Below are positions 56,925 through 64,000 of a DNA stretch of 64,000 nt, piece by piece. The stretch's first letter is position 1. The number at the start of each line of letters is the position of its first letter. A program made the translations under genes and the position numbers. The notes beneath the pieces are model-generated. The model did not search any database. It was not told where the DNA came from and worked only from the letters and a program-made list of their open reading frames with translations. The DNA comes from Apodemus sylvaticus. Lineage: Eukaryota > Chordata > Mammalia > Rodentia > Muridae. The stretch lies in assembly GCF_947179515.1 (NCBI RefSeq), contig NC_067477.1, forward strand, positions 117,811,562-117,875,561, read 5' to 3'.

Positions 56925-57900
56925 GACTATCCTATGCTATAAATTCCAGTACTTTTAGTGTACAAGTAAGTTGTTTGCTCTTATATACACAAAAGTTTAA
57001 CCATGGGAAACAAAGACTTTTTCATTTTTTTCTCAACACACAATTTAGTATATCATTTGATTGCATTATATAAGAATGTTCGCTATTTGAATTGCTGGCA
57101 CATAATGAGTCTCATTAAAAATATTAAATGTATCTTGGCTTGATATTAGAATGGAGTTTCTGACAATTTCTGGAATAACCATAAATATACCTGTTACCTT
57201 GTGCCATGTATTCTCAGCTTTGATGATTATAAAATGAAAAAGCTGATCAACTCTGAAAAACATCAGTGATGGTCTATATCTACTAGTATCAAATATTTAG
57301 CCAAGACTTGATAATTCCTCTTTTAAAACTTAGGAGAACTATAATCACATCATTTCCACACTCCTCTTCTTGCCACCCCATGTTCCTTCCTCCTAAATTC
57401 TCTGCCTCTTCTTCTTTAAGCATTGCTGTTACATATACATATAAACAATAAATGTATAAATGCAACCTGCTGAGCGTGCTCAGTAACGCCTGCATGCTTG
57501 TGTTCCTCAGGCTGAGCACTTGGTATTGACAACAAGTGAGCTGGCTGACTCATCCTAGAGAAGACTAATGCTTCTCTCAGGAGCTGTTAATTGTGTGGAG
57601 CCCTTCAACTAGTTGTGGGGTCTTGCTGAGATTTTCTCCTTCTATGTTGCAATGTCAGTTGTTGCTGGAACTGTTCAGGTCTTTTAGGCAGCCATGTTGT
57701 TAAGATTTTAAACATATAGCTTCCCTGTCATAGCTAAAGGCACAGTCTCACAGCAGACTTTCTAGGCTTCCAGCTCTTACAATTTACTATGTCCTCTTCC
57801 TTGATGTTCGCTGAGCCCTGGATGGGAGAAGTTGTATTGTAGATGTCACTTAGTGTTGGATGTCCCACACTCAGCTGTTCTCTGTGTTTTGAGAATTTAG
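56925..57900. other. No recognised gene or clear repeat
   Basis: About 1 kb of AT-rich to mixed sequence. Nothing recognised. Confidence 0.35.
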
Positions 57901-58164
57901 CCTTCTGTGACATCCTCTGCTGCAAAAGGAAGCTTCTTAGATGAGGTGGGGAAGCTATATCTGACTGTGAGTATAAGTATTCAGAATGCACTTGGGAGGT
58001 ACCTTCTGGTCTTGGGCAGGAATTCTGCAGCCAGTCCCATAACACCCAGAGGAAGCAACACTTCCAAGTGCTCTGGCATGCCCAGGGTCAGAGGTGAGGA
58101 GGACACAACATCTGTCCCAATACCACTGGGCATAACTGGGACCAGCAGGATCACCAGAAAAAAA

Positions 58165-60335
58165 GAAAGAAAAAGCCAACAAACTTTTGGCTTTCAACAA
58201 ACCCAAAAGAAGATAGCCACACAAACATAATTCTACCTGTAACAACAAAAATAGCAGGAAGTAACAATCACTTTTCCTTAATATCTCTTAACATCAATTC
58301 CCCAATAAAAAGACATAGACTAACAGACTGAATACATAAACAGGACCCAGCATTTTGCTGCATACAGGAAACACACCTCAGTGACAAAGACAGACACTAC
58401 CTCAGAGTAAAAGGTTGGAAAACAATTTTCCAAGTAAATGGTTCCAAGAAACAAGCTGGACTAGCCATTCTAATATTACACGTATACCTAAATCACACAA
58501 AGGCCCAACAAAGAAAGAGAACTTCAGACCAATTTCCCTTATGAACATTGATGCAAAAATACTCAAGAAAATTCTTGCCAGTTGAATCCAAGAACACATC
58601 AAAAAGATCATTCACCACAATCAAGTAGGCTTCATTCCAGTGATGCAGGGATGGTTCAATATATGGAAATTCATCACTGTAATCCATTATACAAAAAAAC
58701 TCAAAGAAAAAAACCACATGATCATTTCATTAGATGCTGAAAAAGCAGTTGACTAAATTCAGCATCCCTTCATGTTAAAAGTCTTGGAAAGATTATGAAT
58801 TCAAGGCCCATATCTAAACATAGTAAAAGCAATATACAGCAAACTGGTAGCCAACATCAAACTAAATGGAGAGAAACTTGAAGCAGTCCTACTAAAATCA
58901 GGGACTAGACAAGGATGCCCACTCTCTCCCTATCTATTCAATATAGTACTTGAAGTTCTAGCTAGAGCAATTAGACAACAAGGGAAGTCAAAGTGATACA
59001 AATTGGAAAGGAAGAATTAAAAATATCACTATCCTTAGTTATAAAGGAAATGCAAATCAAAACAATGCTGAGATTCCACCTCATACCAGTCAGAATGGCT
59101 CATATCAAAAACTTAGGTGACAGCAGATGCTGGCAAGGATGTGGAGAAAGAGGAACACTCCTCCATTGCTGATGGGATTGCAAGCTGGTACAACCACTTT
59201 GAAATACAGTTTGGCTACTTCTCAGAAAATTGGACATAGTACTACCTGATGATCCAGCTATACTCCTCCTCGGCATATACCCAGAAGATGCTCCAACATG
59301 TAATAAGGACACATGCTCCTCTATGATCATAGAAGCCATATTTATAATAGCTAGAAGCTGGAAAGAACTCAGATGTCCCTCAACAGAGGAATGATACAGA
59401 AAATATGGTACATTTACACAATGGAGTACTACTGAGCTACTAAAAACAATGAATCCATTAAATTCTTAGGCAAATGGATGGAACTAGAAAATATCATCCT
59501 GAGTGAGGCAACCCAATCACGAAAGAACACACATGGTATGTACACACTGATAAGTGGATATTAGCCCAAATGCTCAGAATACCCAAAATACAATTCACAG
59601 ACCACATGAAGCTCAAGAAGGAAGGCCAAAGTGTGGCTGTTTCAGTTCTTCTGCGAAGGGGAACAAAATACTCACAGGAGTAAATATGGAGATAAAGTGT
59701 AGAGCAGAGACTGAAGGAAAGGTCATCCAGAGACTGTCCCACCTGCGGATTCATCACATATATAGTCACAAAACTCCAACACTATTCTGGATGCCAAGAA
59801 ATGCTTGCTGAAAGGAATCTTATATATGGCTCTCTCCTGAGAGGCCCTGCCAGAGCCTTGCAAATACAGAGTTGGATTCTCGCAGCCAACCATTGGACAA
59901 AGTATGGGGTGCCCAATGGAGGAATTAGAGAAAGGACTGAAGTTGCTGAGGGGGTTTGCAACCTTATAAGAAGAACAACACCATCAACCAACCAGACCCA
60001 TCCGCCCTCAGAGCTCCCAGGGACTAAGCCATCAACCAAGGAGTACACATGACTCCAACTGCATTTGTAGTGGAGGATTGCCTTGTCAGGCATCAATGGG
60101 AGGAGAGGTCCTTGGTCCTATTAAGGCTTGATAGATGCCCCAGAATAGGGGAATTGAGGGCGGGGTGGTAGGAGTGGGATGGGTGGAGGAACACCCTCAT
60201 AAAAGCAGGAGAAGGGAGAATGGGATAGGGGGTTTCCGGGAGGTGGGGAGACCGGGAAAGGGGATAACACTTGAAATGTAAATAAAGAAAATTTCCAATA
60301 AATAAAACATAAAAAAGAAAATTTAAAAAAAGAAT
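58165..60335 (+). mobile_element. Internally deleted sense L1
   Basis: Sense L1 from the ORF1-ORF2 spacer ('CAAAAGAAGATAGCCACACAAAC') through the start of the endonuclease (to about 58485). It then jumps to the RT start (58490-59020), then to the ORF2 C-terminal region (59022-59500), the long 3'UTR and an A-rich end near 60335. At least two ORF2 blocks are missing, at about 58487 and 59021. No frame is open over any length. 57906-58165 may be its leader but is not certain. Confidence 0.85.
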
Positions 60336-60339
60336 GCAG

Positions 60340-61005
60340 TTGAGAATCATGTTGGCTTAGCACAGTGGCGGCAGCAGGTTCTTTTCTCAGGTCTATGACC
60401 TCTCTAGACACATAGCTGGCTAGAGTGACAGAACCAGGCATGCTTTTCTTCCTGATGACCAGGTCTTAAATCCAGTTAGACAGCTGTCAGTAACCCCCAG
60501 ATCAAAGAATTACTGTTTCCTCTTTATGTGATACATTTCCAGTCTGGCCAGTGCTGTGATGCATTGCCTTTGTAGCTGGGTAGGACTGCTGAATGCCCCT
60601 CTTCCTTGTCGAATTGCACTGCACCTTTTGATACTTTGAAAGCCATTTTTCAGGGATGAGGTTTCCAGGTCAGATTGCTCCCAAGTCCTCTGTTCAAAGT
60701 GCATCATGTCTTTAGTAACAGGGCTTGCTTTCACAGTCAGGGAGGCACCCAAGAGCAGTGACAACAGTCTATGTAGGCCTGGACAGCCTATGCTGGTTTT
60801 TGTTTTTTGTTTTTGGGATTCCTTAGGCTCCTAGCCACAAGTTGAAATGAGGTTTGTCATGCCTTCTACTAGGGTTTTTGTTGGATAGTCCACAACTCTT
60901 GTGGCAGTATTATCATCCCGAGTGCCATAGAAATGTATATATGCACATACACTTACATTTATTATATGCAATTAGGGGTAAATATAAAATAATGAGTCCT
61001 TGTAT
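60340..61005. other. No recognised gene or clear repeat
   Basis: Single-copy-looking sequence. Confidence 0.35.
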
Positions 61006-61007
61006 CC

Positions 61008-61875
61008 TCTTCAAGCATCCTCAGTGCTGTTTATCATTCCTTCCTCTCCTTCTTTCTATATTTATGCCTCTCCTCCTTCCCCAGTTAAAAGTCCTGTGCT
61101 TTCCCCATTCTCCACTATGGAGTGCCACCCCCACCAGTTTCTCTTTACCTTCCTGGGTTTTATATTTCCTGTAGGTTATAATATTCACATCTGAAAATTT
61201 AGAGGTAGGAACCACAAATAAGAGAGAACAGCGTAAGTTTGCCTTTCTGGGTCTGGGCTACCACACTCAGTATAGTATCTTTTCAAATCAATTGATTTGC
61301 CTGCAAGTTTCATTTTTCTGAACAGTACTTCATAGCATGTACATAGCACATTATCCCTTCACAGCTCAAAGACACTTAGGCTGTTTCCATTTCCTAGCCT
61401 GTGTGACTAGAGCAGCAATGAACATGGTCGAGCAAGTTTCTGCAGCGCAGGATTTTGAGTCCTTTGGATGCATGCTGAGGAATGGTACCCCTAATTTTTA
61501 GCTCTTTGATGATTGTCCACACTGATTTCCAGGGTGGTTGGAACAGTTTGCAATAGTGACTGAGGGTTCCCACCTATTTTTCCTACTGTTATGAATCATG
61601 CAGTAAATAGCTGATAGGCAACCCTGTGGGGGGTCTGCATTCCACGGGTTGAGAACCACTAGTCTAGACTGTTGTTGGTGAAGCTTCTGTAATACTTGGT
61701 CTCCTGGTGTATCTTACACCATCCCACCATTTGCTGTCATTTATTTTGTTGATCTTAGGTGCCCTGAGTAGGGTGAGGTGAAGCATCTCAGAGTTGTCTT
61801 AATTTGCATTTCCCCAGTTGCTAAGGGTGATGCATACAATTCCTTTTGAGAGATTTATATGAGGCCCCACTTGAC
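61008..61875 (-). mobile_element. Old murine L1 3' end
   Basis: Antisense, diverged 3'UTR and ORF2 C-terminal region: 'GGTCTGGGCTACCACACTCAG', 'GCAGCAATGAACATGGTCG', 'CACACTGATTTCCAGGGTGG' and 'GTCTTAATTTGCATTTCCCC' (split by changes). The ORF2 frame is lost. A URR1 fragment interrupts it at 61583-61668. Confidence 0.65.
61583..61668 (+). mobile_element. URR1 fragment (hAT-Charlie DNA transposon)
   Basis: 'TGTTATGAATCATGCAGTAAATA...' followed by 'GGTTGAGAACCACTAG', the 3' half and terminal repeat of rodent URR1. Confidence 0.7.
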
Positions 61876-61879
61876 AGTT

Positions 61880-64000
61880 GCTGGCCTTGGTTAGCGTGTA
61901 AGCCAGCCCCAATGAAATGATGTGCTTTATAAGAGTTGCCCTTCGTGGTGTCCCATACAGTGTGTATGCTTGTGTCACCTGACACCCATTCTTGGTCTTG
62001 TGTTCATTTTCTGTGCTGAGATTCTTCCCTTCAGTGACAGAATGTGCTGTGGCAGTTCCACTGTTATGTGGCATGGTGAGCCACCAACTTTTCAAAGAGT
62101 TTTTACATTGTCTTCCCTGAAGGTATTGGATACTCCAGAATCTTAAAGAATGACAAGCTTTCTTCTTAATTTTTCTTCACCTAGATATGATTCATTGCTT
62201 CAGATCCACAGAATTTTTATTTATATGTATTTATTTAAAGAAATAATATAGGCATAGCATTTGGGAAAGTCAATACCAATAAGAACTTTATCATGCGCCA
62301 TTCCTAATTCGAAGTGCATTACATGCATGCATTTGCTTGTTCCTTAAGGAACTCCTAATAGATAACACTGTTATTGTCCTCATTGTGTTCATTCACACAA
62401 TGAGGCCCAGAGCTTTCAATTCTGTTGCTGTGCTGTTCTGTGACTGTTACAGCTGGCAAACAGCAGCTTCAGGGGAGAAAGGCTTTGGCTCACAATCGGG
62501 TTAAATTCCATTATTGCAGAGATTCAAGGCAGAAGCTCAAAGCACCTTGTTCATGGTCAGGAGCACAAAGAAACAAATACATGCATGCTTGGTTGCTTGC
62601 TCTTCAGGTTGATTTCTCTTACACAGTCCAGGACCCAGACCCGGGGTGGGACCTCTTACAACTGCTGGGTCTTCCCATCTTAGTTAAACCAAGTTAAAAA
62701 ACAATCCCTCATGGCATGCCCAGCAGGCCACCTGACCCAGGCAGTTCTTTACCATGGTACTCTTGCCAGGTGATGCTGTCTTGTATCAAGTTAGCAATTA
62801 AAATTGTCCATTGTGAGCAGCTTCCCCACAATCACAGACCTAGGGTACTACCAAGCAAAAAGCCGAGTTTTTGGCCAGACACGGAGCTTCCTCGATATTC
62901 CTCTCCTCATCAGTGGGCCAGACTCAACAAACACGACTCCCTAGAGCACCATCCCACCACGCAGCAGGCTGCCTGCTCAATGGAGATGGCCTCCGTACAA
63001 GAGGCAATTAGCCATGCTAACAAGACCCTTGTGGCCTCCAGCCTACAGGAGAGAGGAGGGTTTGGGTTCATGCTTTCCCCAGATCCACCTCCTTTGTCAG
63101 GACTCTGCTGTTGAGATCAGACAATTATGAGGAACAGTCCTTTGGAAGACGTAGGGTCAGCAGTTTTTCCTCCCAGCACTTGCTTCCCCCATATACATAA
63201 AGGACTATAGGGGAGCAGGAGGAGAGGCTAGCTAGATTCTTTTCTAGTTCTTTGGTTCTCTGTATCTATAATTTATGAATAAGTATAGTTTTGCCTTGTT
63301 TTTAATCCCTCTTATTTCTTTTTGTTTGACTCCACATAGAGAAAATAAATCAATGGACATGGTTAACAAATTGAATAATACACAAATATTCAAAATAAGA
63401 ATGCCCTGTAGTCCACCTCCTGTCCTAGATAAAGGCAAGCACTTGTGCTGTCTCTGGATTTTGTTCCCAGGGACTTTATTACACACCTCTAAATAATGCC
63501 TGCCTTACTGTTTCCTGATCTATGAGTATCAGACACCATCCATTGACTCCTGCATTGAAAGGTGAACATAGGTCTCACCTACTGTGTTCTGGGGGAAGAG
63601 TCCTTGCTCCAGGTCTGTGACCTTAGTTCAATCCCCATGAGACATCTCTGCAACGGGGGAACCAACCCAGGAAAGCTGCTCTGCACTACGACAACTTCAG
63701 TCATGTCTGTGGAGTTGAAATCAGAGTACAGAGGGGCACTGGCAATGAATAGCTCATGATTTACTCCAAGAAGGGGCCTTGCTTCTCCTGGGGAGAGTGG
63801 CTTGGATTTTAAAGAGGTTAATCAAGAGGGAGTGAGGTGATTGTCTTAGCCGAGCACACAGTTTATTGCTCCCAAGAGAGCTTTGTGGCGTTGGGGAGCC
63901 AAGAAATCGGAGCTATTTTACTATAATTGATGTATTCTATTGTTCCAGGCAGTGGGAAGTAGCAAGGTCACTTGAGACAGGAAGAGCCTAGTGCCCAGAA
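61880..64000. other. No recognised gene; mostly single-copy-looking
   Basis: No exon or clear repeat seen. 62760-63110 has a frame of 132 codons (62716-63114) without domain similarity. 62990-63050 ('GAGGCAATTAGCCATGC') is complex sequence that could be conserved. Confidence 0.35.

Noticed and set aside
57906..58165. Leader (5'UTR) of the 58-60 kb L1
   Set aside because: Some resemblance to L1 leaders, but ORF1 is missing between and I could not support the assignment.

Overview
The window is mammalian nuclear DNA from a murine rodent (Mus or a close relative). The evidence is the repeat content: L1 copies whose ORF2 and 3'UTR read like mouse-lineage L1, together with B1, B3 and B4 SINEs, Lx-type old L1 tails, a URR1 fragment and long (TG)n tracts. 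The younger B1 copies end in a 'GAGTGCTGGGATTACAGG...CACCACCGCCC' form rather than the form I associate with M. musculus, so a non-musculus murine species is possible. That is an inference. I recognise no functional host protein-coding exon, RNA gene or CRISPR array. The window looks intergenic or deeply intronic.

Layout: 1-1262 is the 5' end of an antisense L1 with tandem promoter monomers. 1.4-5.0 kb is mostly unrecognised. 5.0-10.4 kb is a run of antisense L1 pieces, including an ancient one and a 2.4 kb insertion. 11-15.1 kb holds a short L1 with a clean target-site duplication (TSD), an LTR-like repeat with a CAG microsatellite, an old L1 with an inverted 5' part, a B1 and a 600 bp TG/TATG tract. 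15-21 kb is mostly single-copy-looking sequence with B3/B4 relics.

The core is 21.5-37.3 kb, a nested L1 complex. An old antisense L1 (alpha) carries two B1s and was split by a second L1 (gamma). Gamma was split by a full-length L1 (delta, about 6.4 kb, with 5' promoter monomers, ORF1, ORF2 and 3'UTR). Delta carries a further short L1 (epsilon). Three of these junctions are supported by TSDs: 15 bp for delta and epsilon, and only about 6 bp for gamma. Alpha meets a sense L1 (beta) head to head at about 33806. Beta contains a 146 bp inverted duplication and is itself split by an antisense L1 tail.

37-46 kb is unrecognised sequence with old DNA-transposon, L1 and LTR-like relics. 46.9-49.3 kb is a rearranged antisense L1 with the same promoter type as the first one. 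49.7-54.3 kb has two polypyrimidine tracts and many B1/B3 relics. 54.99-56.18 kb is a processed Gapdh pseudogene inserted in an LTR-like repeat. 58.2-60.3 kb is an internally deleted sense L1, and 61-61.9 kb an old L1 with a URR1 piece.

Nothing here forms a host pathway. The shared biology is L1 retrotransposition: L1 proteins copied L1s, B1s and the Gapdh mRNA into this locus repeatedly, often into earlier L1 copies.
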